From an uncultured Aureispira sp. (GTDB lineage: Bacteria; Bacteroidota; Bacteroidia; Chitinophagales; Saprospiraceae): a stretch of DNA of 37,656 nucleotides. Below are positions 17,926 through 26,004 of the stretch, in pieces. The stretch lies in the NCBI GenBank assembly GCA_937942475.1, contig CALDEP010000043.1, forward strand, positions 1 through 37,656. The letters run 5' to 3'. Numbering within the stretch: position 1 is the first letter of the stretch; each line of letters starts with the position of its first letter. The notes beneath the pieces were generated by a model that saw only the letters and a list, made by a program, of their open reading frames with translations, was not told where the DNA came from and did not search any database. A program made the translations under genes and the position numbers.

Positions 17926-18966
17926 ATGTGTAATAATAAATTGAAAGTAGTAATTTTTATGCTCTTCTTGATAGGGCTAATAGGCTGTAAACCTGTTGAT
18001 ACTTGTGAAGCTCCAATTCAAAAGGGTTTATTGAGTAATAAGATTTGTGGAATGTCTTTGACGGCTTCTCGCACAGAATTTGTAGAGGACCCTATGGCAG
18101 AAATGGCAGTTTTGGGAATGAATTGGGTGGCTTTGTTGCCTTATAACTCCTTTAATCTGAATGATGCCACTATTAATTTTGATACAGGAAACTGGTGGGG
18201 CGAAACGGTGACAGGAATCAGTACTTGTCAATCTTTGGCTGCTGCACAGGGAATGAAAACGATGATAAAGCCTCAATTGTGGTCTAGAGATGCTTGGATT
18301 GGCGACATGGATTATACCACAGATGTGGAATGGGATACTTTTCATGTTCACTACACCAATTTTATTTGTTATTGGGCAGGTATTGCAGATAGTTTGCAAG
18401 TAGATTTATTTTGCATTGGGACGGAAGTCAAACAATCGGCTACAAAATACCCTGATTATTGGAGGGGTTTGATTGACACGGTTCGACAAATCTATAGTGG
18501 CCCAATCACTTATGCGCCTAATTGGGATGAATATGATCAAATTATGTTCTGGGACAGGCTGGATTATATTGGTGTGGATGCTTATTTTTCTTTGATTCCA
18601 GATGCAACACCCGAAGTTTGTGATTTAAAAACGGCTTGGGAACCTACTTTTAATAAATTAGAAGCCTTTTCAAAGCAATGGAACAAGCCAATTCTATTTA
18701 CAGAATGGGGCTATTTGAGTTTGGATGGTTGTGCCTACAAAACTTGGGAATTAGAAAAAGATAGAAATAGTGTTTCTGTCAATGAGCAAGCACAAGCCAA
18801 TGCAGCTCAAGCATTGTTAGAACTGTTTGGCAAGGAAACTTGGTGGGCAGGTGGTTTTCAATGGAAATGGTATTCAGATATATCGACCACTACTAGGGAT
18901 TATTCTGATGATTACACCCCACAAGGAAAAATGACAGAAGATGTTCTCAAAGAATTGTATCAGTAA
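17926..18966 (+). CDS. GH113-like glycosidase lipoprotein, array copy 1
   Basis: A TIM-barrel protein related to glycoside hydrolase family 113 (beta-mannanases, clan A-type with two Glu). The signal MCNNKLKVVIFMLFLIGLIG ends at lipobox GC. The frame is open from ATG 17902; I chose 17926 because it gives a typical short basic lipoprotein signal. Numbered from 17902, the putative acid/base is E175 (CIGTEVKQSA) and the nucleophile E268 (ILFTEWGYLS). Other conserved blocks are GNWWGE, IKPQLW, YAPNWDEYD, DYIGVDAYF and WWAGGFQWKWY. It is the first of five same-strand paralogues and is most like copy 2. Expected place: outer-membrane lipoprotein acting on a beta-linked glycan such as mannan. The substrate is inferred from the family only. 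Confidence 0.85.
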   Translation: MCNNKLKVVIFMLFLIGLIGCKPVDTCEAPIQKGLLSNKICGMSLTASRTEFVEDPMAEMAVLGMNWVALLPYNSFNLNDATINFDTGNWWGETVTGISTCQSLAAAQGMKTMIKPQLWSRDAWIGDMDYTTDVEWDTFHVHYTNFICYWAGIADSLQVDLFCIGTEVKQSATKYPDYWRGLIDTVRQIYSGPITYAPNWDEYDQIMFWDRLDYIGVDAYFSLIPDATPEVCDLKTAWEPTFNKLEAFSKQWNKPILFTEWGYLSLDGCAYKTWELEKDRNSVSVNEQAQANAAQALLELFGKETWWAGGFQWKWYSDISTTTRDYSDDYTPQGKMTEDVLKELYQ

Positions 18967-19030
18967 GTTTGTTTTATTGATAATAATTGAGTGGGCTTAT
19001 TTGGATAAAAGGATTCTAAAAATAAAAAAT

Positions 19031-20086
19031 ATGCGTTACTATATTTACCTATTGTTTACCTTGTTGATAATACTAGGATTTTCAAGTTGTGAAACAACAG
19101 ATGATAAGTGCGAAACGGTACTTCAAAATGGCTTGCTGAATAATAAAATGTGTGGTATGTCTCTTACCGCTCCTAGCGATCCATTTGTGCAAGACCCTAT
19201 GGAAGACATGAATGCTTTAGGGATTAATTGGGTTGCTTTATTGCCTTTTGGCTTTTTTGACCAAGACAATGCCAGTATCCAGTTTGATACTACTGGAGCT
19301 AGTGGTTGGTGGTGGGGCGAAACCAAGGCAGGGATTACGACCAGTCATAATTTAGCGGCTGCCCAAGGAATGAAAACAATGTTGAAACCTCAACTTTGGT
19401 CTTGGAAGGGTTGGATAGGAGATATGAAATACCCAACTCAACAGGAGTGGGATGATTTTCATGCTGATTACATCCATTTTATTTTTTATTGGGCAAGAAT
19501 TGCAGAAGATTTGGAGGTCGATTTATTTTGTATTGGAACAGAAATTAAAGAATCTGCAATTAATCATCCAACCTATTGGAGAAATTTGATCGACTCTGTT
19601 CGGAAAGTTTATACGGGACCAATTACCTATGCACCCAATTGGGATGAGTACGATCAAATTGTGTTTTGGGATCGACTAGATTATATAGGCGTGGATGCAT
19701 ATTTTTCTTTATTGCCAGATGCTACACCTGAGGTTTGTGACTTAAAAAAAGCATGGGAGCCAACGTTTGAGCATTTAAAAACGTTTTCAGAACAATGGAA
19801 TAAACCCATCTTATTTACAGAATGGGGCTACCTCTCTTTAGATGGATGTGCTTATGAAACTTGGGAATTAGAAAAAAATCGGAGTAGTGCCGAAATTAAT
19901 GAGCAGGCACAAGCGAATGCTGCACAAGCTTTGTTGGAATTATTTGGCAAGGAGACTTGGTGGGCAGGTGGTTTTCAGTGGAAATGGTATTCAGATTTGG
20001 CGACCAGTACACAAGATCGATCAGATGATTATACGCCTCAAGGGAAAATGACAGCAGACGTTTTAAAAGCATTGTATAAAAACTAA
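19031..20086 (+). CDS. GH113-like glycosidase lipoprotein, array copy 2
   Basis: It has 351 residues from ATG 19031. A longer frame opens at 18941 but overlaps the end of copy 1 and lacks a signal, whereas MRYYIYLLFTLLIILGFSSC is an ideal lipoprotein signal with lipidated Cys20. The putative acid/base is E171 (CIGTEIKESA) and the nucleophile E264 (LFTEWGYLS). The WWWGE substrate-loop motif and WWAGGFQWKWY are present. It is the closest relative of copy 1: both have FTEWGYLS, DEYDQI and ATPEVCDLK, where later copies have FTEFGYLS and other loops. It follows copy 1 by 64 bases, with no terminator between, so co-transcription is likely. Confidence 0.87.
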   Translation: MRYYIYLLFTLLIILGFSSCETTDDKCETVLQNGLLNNKMCGMSLTAPSDPFVQDPMEDMNALGINWVALLPFGFFDQDNASIQFDTTGASGWWWGETKAGITTSHNLAAAQGMKTMLKPQLWSWKGWIGDMKYPTQQEWDDFHADYIHFIFYWARIAEDLEVDLFCIGTEIKESAINHPTYWRNLIDSVRKVYTGPITYAPNWDEYDQIVFWDRLDYIGVDAYFSLLPDATPEVCDLKKAWEPTFEHLKTFSEQWNKPILFTEWGYLSLDGCAYETWELEKNRSSAEINEQAQANAAQALLELFGKETWWAGGFQWKWYSDLATSTQDRSDDYTPQGKMTADVLKALYKN

Positions 20087-20100
20087 AAAGAGCAAATCAA

Positions 20101-21228
20101 ATGCGTTATTTAATATTAGTGGGGCTGTTCTTGATTGGTTTAACATTGGGAGCTTTGAATAGTAAAAAATCAAAGACGGAAGTAGTAGAAGTTACAAAAG
20201 CAGTAGAAGTTAAAGAGACTCTTGAAGTGGTTGATCTTCCAGTCCAAACAGCTTGTGATGCGCCAGTCCAATCAGGTTTGTTGCGTGATAAAATGAAAGG
20301 AATGTCTTTTGTTGCTCCTCCAAACCCATTTAAAAAAGACCCTATAGATCCTCTGCATAAGTTGGGGGTAGATTGCATAGCCGTTTTGCCTTACGCTTAT
20401 TTCAAAAAAAATGAACCAACAATACATAGTTTTTCTGGTGGTGGTTGGTGGGGCGAACGAATAGAAGGTGTTTGTAAGACAGTAGAACATGCCCATGAAA
20501 ATGGAATGAAGGTCTTACTCAAACCTCAACTTTGGACACATGACCAGTGGATAGGGGATTTGGATTTTAAAAACGATAAAGGGTGGAAGGCTTTCGAGAA
20601 AAACTATACTCGCTTTATGTTGAAATGGGCGACAATAGCGGACAGCATGGAAATAGATATGTTGTGTATTGGAACAGAAATCAGGCACTCAACAGAGGAT
20701 AGACCTAAGTATTGGCGTGGATTAATTAAGGCAATTCGGAAGGTATATAAGGGTAAATTAACTTATGCTCCAAACTGGGATGATTATAATAAGGTAACCT
20801 TTTGGGACGAGTTGGATTATATTGGAATAGATGCTTATTTTCCGCTGTCTTCTGAAGAAACACCAACTGTTTGTGCTTTAAAAGAAGCCTGGCAACCTAC
20901 TTTGAAGGAATTAAAGGCTTATTCAGAGGTCTGGGAAAAACCTATTTTGTTTACAGAGTTTGGCTATTTGAGTTTAGATGGTTGTGCTGGCAAAACTTGG
21001 GAATTAGAAAAAGCTCGTAAATCTGTAGGAATTAATCAGCAGGGACAAGCGAATGCCGTTCAAGCATTATTAGAAGTATTTGGTGCAGAAGATTGGTGGG
21101 CAGGTGGCTTTTTGTGGAAATGGTATCCCAATTATTCCAGTGCAATGGGAGAAGGGCAACATGCAAGAGATTATACGCCACAAGGAAAGTTAGCAGAGGA
21201 AATGCTGCAAAAAATGTTTTCAGATTAA
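20101..21228 (+). CDS. GH113-like glycosidase, array copy 3, not a lipoprotein
   Basis: It has 375 residues and starts only 14 bases after the stop of copy 2. The N-terminus MRYLILVGLFLIGLTLGALN is hydrophobic but has no Cys, so this copy lacks a lipobox and is either membrane-anchored or cleaved by signal peptidase I. A 30-residue Val/Glu/Lys-rich linker (KTEVVEVTKAVEVKETLEVV) separates it from the barrel and is absent from the others. The putative acid/base is E193 (CIGTEIRHST) and the nucleophile E286 (ILFTEFGYLS). GGGWWGE and WWAGGFLWKWY are kept. The barrel cysteines match copies 1, 2 and 4. Same-family activity at a different cell location is inferred. Confidence 0.87.
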   Translation: MRYLILVGLFLIGLTLGALNSKKSKTEVVEVTKAVEVKETLEVVDLPVQTACDAPVQSGLLRDKMKGMSFVAPPNPFKKDPIDPLHKLGVDCIAVLPYAYFKKNEPTIHSFSGGGWWGERIEGVCKTVEHAHENGMKVLLKPQLWTHDQWIGDLDFKNDKGWKAFEKNYTRFMLKWATIADSMEIDMLCIGTEIRHSTEDRPKYWRGLIKAIRKVYKGKLTYAPNWDDYNKVTFWDELDYIGIDAYFPLSSEETPTVCALKEAWQPTLKELKAYSEVWEKPILFTEFGYLSLDGCAGKTWELEKARKSVGINQQGQANAVQALLEVFGAEDWWAGGFLWKWYPNYSSAMGEGQHARDYTPQGKLAEEMLQKMFSD

Positions 21229-21382
21229 AAAAACGTTAAACAGATTCTTATTTATAGACACTTAACAAAAAATATATTATTATTATCAGTTCGACAAAAA
21301 AAATCTTACTAGATTGATTTATAGCTATTTTTTTATAAAAATAAGTGTTAAAACCTAAAACCAAACCTAAAAAACTATTACC

Positions 21383-22462
21383 ATGAAAAATCGTTTTTTA
21401 TTTCGACTGTTGAAAAAAATAGGAATCTTGTGCTCTATTTTTGGACTTTCAAGTTGTACCGCAGATAAAATACCTTGTGAAGTGCCAGTAACAACTGGTT
21501 TGATGGCGAATAAAATGCGAGGGATGTCAGTCGTTGCAGCAGCCACTCCTATAGCTGGAACTCCAGTAAGAAACCTTAAAGATATGGGGGTAAATTGGGT
21601 AGCTGCTTTGCCCTATGCCTACTATGTTTCGAACGAACCGGGGATAGATACGGTCTCTGTTTGCCCTTTGGACAATTGTCCGCATGGTCCAAGTTCCAAA
21701 TATGCTGTCATCGAAATAATTCAGAAAGCAAAACTCGAAGGTGTTAAAGTGATGATAAAACCACAACTTTGGGCAGAGATGGAATGGGTTGGAGATATGG
21801 AATTTGATTCAGAGGCAAAATGGGATCAATTTGAAATAAATTATACTGAATTTATAATGGATTGGGCAGAAATGGCGAATGATATGGATGTTGATCTATT
21901 TTGTATCGGCACAGAAATTGCTAAATTTGTAAAGCATAGACCTGCTTATTGGAGGGGCTTAATTGTTCAAATTCGACAAGTATATAGTGGCCCATTGACC
22001 TATGCCGCCAATTGGGATGATTATCAAGCAGTTTCCTTTTGGGATGCTTTAGATTATATTGGGGTGGATGCTTATTTTCCCTTAATGCAAGGTGAGACTC
22101 CACCTGTTTGTGAATTAATAAGTGCTTGGGAGCCTTATGAACAAGAACTTTCTACTTATTCAGCAGAACAGAATACACCTGTTTTATTTACAGAGTTTGG
22201 TTATTTGAGTGTCAATGGTTGTGCTTATAATACTTGGGATTTAGAGGCTCAAATGTCTGCAAATGAAATTAATGAACAAGCACAAGCAAATGCTTTGCAT
22301 GCTTTAATAGAAGTGTTTGCTCCCAAAACTTGGTGGGCAGGTGGTTTTCAATGGAAATGGTATGCAGATGCGTTAAGTGCTTCTTGTGAAGAAGATATCG
22401 CCAAAGATTACACTCCAGAAGGAAAAATGGCAGCAGATATGTTAGTAGAGTTGTATCAATAG
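21383..22462 (+). CDS. GH113-like glycosidase lipoprotein, array copy 4, altered loop
   Basis: It has 359 residues. The signal has a basic start (MKNRFLFRLLKK) and lipobox LSSC, lipidated Cys25. The putative acid/base is E178 (CIGTEIAKFV) and the nucleophile E271 (LFTEFGYLS). Where all other copies have a WWGE motif before the second barrel helix, this copy has VSVCPLDNCPHGPSSK (about 91-106), an insert with two extra Cys that could close a small disulfide loop. This is likely to change the substrate cleft. It is preceded by the longest spacer in the array (154 bases), A+T-rich, which may hold a second promoter, although no clear match was found. Confidence 0.87.
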   Translation: MKNRFLFRLLKKIGILCSIFGLSSCTADKIPCEVPVTTGLMANKMRGMSVVAAATPIAGTPVRNLKDMGVNWVAALPYAYYVSNEPGIDTVSVCPLDNCPHGPSSKYAVIEIIQKAKLEGVKVMIKPQLWAEMEWVGDMEFDSEAKWDQFEINYTEFIMDWAEMANDMDVDLFCIGTEIAKFVKHRPAYWRGLIVQIRQVYSGPLTYAANWDDYQAVSFWDALDYIGVDAYFPLMQGETPPVCELISAWEPYEQELSTYSAEQNTPVLFTEFGYLSVNGCAYNTWDLEAQMSANEINEQAQANALHALIEVFAPKTWWAGGFQWKWYADALSASCEEDIAKDYTPEGKMAADMLVELYQ

Positions 22463-22490
22463 CAATGCAGTTGCTTACAAATAAGGATTC

Positions 22491-23531
22491 ATGGTAAAAC
22501 AAGGTCTCATTCTTTTTATAATAATCAACTTGACCGCTTGCTGGTCGTATCAAAGTCGGCAGGTTCCTGTACAAAAAGGTTTGTTGCACGATAAGATAAA
22601 TGGAATGGCTATCATGGCGCCTCCCAATCCTTTTGAAAAGAATCCAATGCCTGACTTAAAATCTATCGGCATTAACTATGTTAGCCTTCAACCATTTGCT
22701 TTTTTTAATAAAGATCAGCCTGACATTGAATATGATGGTTATTTGTGGTGGGGCGAACGAAAAGAAGGTTTAATAAAGTCGATTGAATTAGCAAGAAAAG
22801 AAAATTTAGCTATTTTGCTGAAACCACAACTACTGGCTTATAATCAGTGGGTTGGCGATTTAGCGTTTGATAATGAAGGGGATTGGTTAACTTTTGAAAA
22901 AAATTATAGAAACTACATCTTGCCAATGGCAAAACTAGCAGACAGTATGCAAGTAGAATTGTTTGCTATTGGTACAGAAATGAAGCTATCTGCCATTAAG
23001 CGCCCTCAATTTTGGCGGGCTTTAATTCGTGAAATTCGCAGCCTTTACGCAGGCAAATTAGTCTATGCCTCCAATTGGGATGCTTACCCTTTGGTAAGTT
23101 TTTGGGATGCCTTAGATTATGTGGGGATTGACGCCTACTTTCCATTAACAAAAAAGAAAAAACCAAGTGTCGATCAACTAAAAAAAGCTTGGGAACCTAC
23201 TCTTGATAGTATGCGAAGGTTTTACGAGACTTGGCAACGCCCTATTTTGTTTACGGAATTTGGTTACATGAGCTTAGAAGGTTGTGCTTACAAGGCTTGG
23301 TTGTTAGAAAAAAGAAAAGAAGCCACAAAATTAAGTGAACAAGCACAAGCGAATGCTTTGCAAGCTTTGTTGGAAGTTTTTGGGAAAGAAACTTGGTGGG
23401 CAGGCGGTTTTCAATGGAAGTGGTATGCCGATATTTCGACGGTTCTAAAAGAAGAGGAAGCGCAACGGGATTATACGCCACAAGGCAAAAAAGCACTGAC
23501 TGTTTTGAAAGACTTGTACCAGAAGGAATGA
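22491..23531 (+). CDS. GH113-like glycosidase lipoprotein, array copy 5, cysteine-poor
   Basis: It has 346 residues and begins 28 bases after copy 4. The signal MVKQGLILFIIINLTAC gives lipidated Cys17. The putative acid/base is E163 (AIGTEMKLSA) and the nucleophile E256 (ILFTEFGYMS). LWWGE and WWAGGFQWKWY are kept. It differs from the other four in lacking three cysteines: the one just after the lipobox (QVPVQ replaces xCxxPV), the one in CIGTE (AIGTE), and the one in the VCxL element (PSVDQLK). Only the EGCAYK cysteine remains. The barrel is otherwise intact, so it should be folded and active. No terminator is apparent after it, before the DUF72 gene. Confidence 0.87.
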   Translation: MVKQGLILFIIINLTACWSYQSRQVPVQKGLLHDKINGMAIMAPPNPFEKNPMPDLKSIGINYVSLQPFAFFNKDQPDIEYDGYLWWGERKEGLIKSIELARKENLAILLKPQLLAYNQWVGDLAFDNEGDWLTFEKNYRNYILPMAKLADSMQVELFAIGTEMKLSAIKRPQFWRALIREIRSLYAGKLVYASNWDAYPLVSFWDALDYVGIDAYFPLTKKKKPSVDQLKKAWEPTLDSMRRFYETWQRPILFTEFGYMSLEGCAYKAWLLEKRKEATKLSEQAQANALQALLEVFGKETWWAGGFQWKWYADISTVLKEEEAQRDYTPQGKKALTVLKDLYQKE

Positions 23532-23622
23532 AAGAAGTAGATTTAAAAACGGAATTGTTTCATGGAATTTAATTCTAATTTCTTAGATTGCTACTTCGTG
23601 TTCATCCTATAATTGAGAACCA

Positions 23623-24537
23623 ATGGAATTTGGCAAATTAAAAGACATTAGTAAGGTAGATTTTTCGATGGGAACGGTGCCCGCTCACACCACCAAATTA
23701 CTAAAAAGATTACCTCCATCAACAGAGAAAATAAATTTTTATTTTGGCTGTACAGGTTGGGGAATGAAAGAATGGGTCGGAAAATATTATCCCCCTAAAA
23801 CAAAAACAAAGGAATATTTATACCATTATTCTAGACAATTCTCTACGATAGAATTAAATACAACACACTATCGTATTCCAAATCCGCAAACGATTCAGAA
23901 TTGGTATGAATTATCAGAAAAAGACTTCAAGTTTGCGCCTAAAATTCCACAATCCATTAGTCATAGCAATGATTTAGGGGCTTATGGCAATCAAATTGAC
24001 CTATTTTGCTCCTCTATAATAGGACTCAAAGAAAAGCTAGGAACTTCTTTCCTGCAATTGCCCCCTAATTTTAGCCCCAATCGAATGACTATTTTAGAGC
24101 AATTTCTATCAAAATTTCCAACCGATGAAATCCCTTTGGCTATAGAAGTCCGACAAGAAGATTGGTTTAAAGAGCCGCATTATTTCCAGTTATTACTTAA
24201 CTTATTGACCAGTCATAATGTTGGAACCGTAATAACAGATGTAGCAGGAAGACGAGATGTGCTGCATTTGGGCTTGACGACCTCTTGTGCAATGGTTCGA
24301 TTTGTGGGAAATGCTTTGCAGCCCACAGATTATGAACGGGTGGACGAATGGGTTGATTTATTGCTTGGGTGGATGAAGCAGGGACTTCGAGAAGTCTACT
24401 TTTTTTCGCATCAACCAGACAACATCTTGTCTCCAGAAATGTGTATTTATTTGATTGACCAATTAGAGCGTAAGAGTGACTTGCGTTTTTCTGTAAAAAC
24501 AAAACCTATTGATGATGGTCAGATGACTTTGTTTTAG
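23623..24537 (+). CDS. DUF72 family protein (YecE-like), 304 aa
   Basis: The sequence matches the DUF72 TIM-barrel family. Recognisable are FGCTGWGMKEWVGKYYP (about 40-58), the STIELNTTHYRIP element (about 80-92), FAPKIPQSISH, FLQLPPNFSPN and LAIEVRQEDWF, in the expected order. The family is cytoplasmic and widespread, but its biochemical role is not established. The length is typical apart from about 35 extra N-terminal residues before the first conserved block. It follows the glycosidase array by 91 bases and is probably a separate function. Confidence 0.88.
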   Translation: MEFGKLKDISKVDFSMGTVPAHTTKLLKRLPPSTEKINFYFGCTGWGMKEWVGKYYPPKTKTKEYLYHYSRQFSTIELNTTHYRIPNPQTIQNWYELSEKDFKFAPKIPQSISHSNDLGAYGNQIDLFCSSIIGLKEKLGTSFLQLPPNFSPNRMTILEQFLSKFPTDEIPLAIEVRQEDWFKEPHYFQLLLNLLTSHNVGTVITDVAGRRDVLHLGLTTSCAMVRFVGNALQPTDYERVDEWVDLLLGWMKQGLREVYFFSHQPDNILSPEMCIYLIDQLERKSDLRFSVKTKPIDDGQMTLF

Positions 24538-24788
24538 TATTTTTAGGACAAGGAGCTTAAATGCTACTACATTCGGGAGCGCTATAAATATAAGGCTGTT
24601 AAGATTAACCTGCTAGATAATGGAAAGTGTTTAACAACTTAATAAAATACGATAAAAGCTTATTTCTTTGATTATCAATAAAATAGGTTCTTTAAGCTTG
24701 CTCAACGAATGTATAAGTAAATTATTGTTTAAAGAAAGGATACTTTCATTGATTACCAATTATAAAAACAAGTATAGAATAACAGACG

Positions 24789-25619
24789 ATGAATTATTTG
24801 AAATTGACTATAGTAGCAGAGGATATTAGTGTGAATGATATTTTAGTGGCAAGATTGGCAGCCTACGAATTTAATGGCTTTGTCGAAGAAGATGAAAACT
24901 TAGTAGCGTACATCAATGAAGCAGATTTTACTAGTGAATTAGAAGCAGATTTGACCGCCTTAACCACACAATATAATTTAAAAATTAAGCGTGCTATTGT
25001 CGAAGACCAAAACTGGAATGCAAAGTGGGAATCAGATTATGCGCCTGTTTTAGTCGATGCCTTCTGTGCTGTTCGAGCGACGTTTCACGAGCCAATTACT
25101 ACTGTAAAACATGAAATTATTGTTACGCCTAAAATGTCTTTTGGAACAGGACATCATGCAACGACTTACATGATGATGAAACAAATGGAAGGCTTAAACT
25201 TTGAGGGGAAAACAGTTTTTGATTATGGATGTGGAACGGGCGTTTTGGCTATATTAGCACAAAAGTTAGCTGCCAAAGCATCTGATGCCATTGATATTGA
25301 TTCTTGGGCTTATGAGAATACCATTGAAAATGTTGAAATCAATCATTGTGCCGATACCATCACGGTTTATTGTGGCGAAATAGAAGCCGCTCCAACTAAA
25401 GAATACGATGTTGTTTTGGCAAATATTAATAGAAATGTGATTCTGAGCACAATGGATAAAATGGCAGCTCGTTTAAAAAAGGGTGGCTATCTGTTGACTT
25501 CTGGTTTTTTAGAAGCCGATGTTGCCTTAGTTTTAGAAGCTGCTGCAAAGCATGGCTTAAAACTAGTCCACAAAATGGAAAGAGAACAGTGGCGTTGTTT
25601 AATGTTGTCACAAGCTTAA
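24789..25619 (+). CDS. prmA: Ribosomal protein L11 methyltransferase
   Basis: It transfers methyl groups from S-adenosylmethionine to ribosomal protein L11 in the cytoplasm. The 276-residue chain has an N-terminal substrate-recognition domain and a Rossmann-fold methyltransferase domain. MSFGTGHHATT (116-126) is the family loop; VFDYGCGTGVLAILAQ (143-158) is SAM motif I; ANINRN (about 213) takes the place of the catalytic NPP-type motif and is typical of PrmA. The start at 24789 gives the usual MNYLKLT N-terminus. It is a single gene with A+T-rich spacers on both sides, in which I found no clear promoter or terminator. Confidence 0.94.
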   Translation: MNYLKLTIVAEDISVNDILVARLAAYEFNGFVEEDENLVAYINEADFTSELEADLTALTTQYNLKIKRAIVEDQNWNAKWESDYAPVLVDAFCAVRATFHEPITTVKHEIIVTPKMSFGTGHHATTYMMMKQMEGLNFEGKTVFDYGCGTGVLAILAQKLAAKASDAIDIDSWAYENTIENVEINHCADTITVYCGEIEAAPTKEYDVVLANINRNVILSTMDKMAARLKKGGYLLTSGFLEADVALVLEAAAKHGLKLVHKMEREQWRCLMLSQA

Positions 25620-25696
25620 TAATGATACTTACTTAACTCATGTTATGCAAGAACTAATTAGAGTAATAAAAAAAGCAAAATTTAGGCGTCAATTTG

Positions 25697-25768
25697 TTTT
25701 TAATGTTAAATGCTATATAGGGATAATGAACATTAAAAATTCAACATTGAGAATTAAACATTAAAACA
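25697..25768. repeat. AACATTAAAAA-type inverted repeat, copy A
   Basis: TTTTTAATGTT (25697-25707) is perfectly complementary to AACATTAAAAA (25729-25739). The following bases TTCAACATT...AATTAAACATTAAAAC continue the motif. A longer relative lies at 33843-33922. Confidence 0.6.
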
Positions 25769-25880
25769 GTGCTTGAATAAGCAAAGGGAGGTTTCAGTCG
25801 TAATTTAAAAACTTCCTGAGTAACATGACTTACTTAATACTTTGTTAATCTTTGAACTAGATTTCTATGTTCGTCGCTTT

Positions 25881-25915
25881 TTTGACTGTTGTAGTAAAAA
25901 ACAGCCTAATTTTTG
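25881..25915 (+). promoter_or_regulatory. Probable promoter of the 1684-aa protein gene
   Basis: TTTG (25881-25884) and TAATTTTTG (25907-25915) are 22 bases apart, close to the Bacteroidota -33/-7 consensus with one extra base in the -7 box. The start codon is about 90 bases further on. Confidence 0.5.
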
Positions 25916-26004
25916 CATCCTTTTTTTGGTGCTATTTTCTGAATTTAGGTTTTGCTACAACTGCTTATTAAATCATAATACAGATCAACTAATAATCTAT
26001 AACT

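Larger units (their letters stand above)
25620..26004 (+). other. Intergenic region before the 1684-aa gene
   Basis: No coding frame is convincing. It contains an inverted repeat (25697-25739) with an adjoining CATTAAA-type repeat, and a promoter-like pair at 25881-25915. Confidence 0.5.

Noticed and set aside
17926-23531. Polysaccharide utilisation locus reading of the glycosidase array
   Set aside because: No SusC/SusD-like, TonB, sigma/anti-sigma or hybrid two-component genes are present in the window around it.
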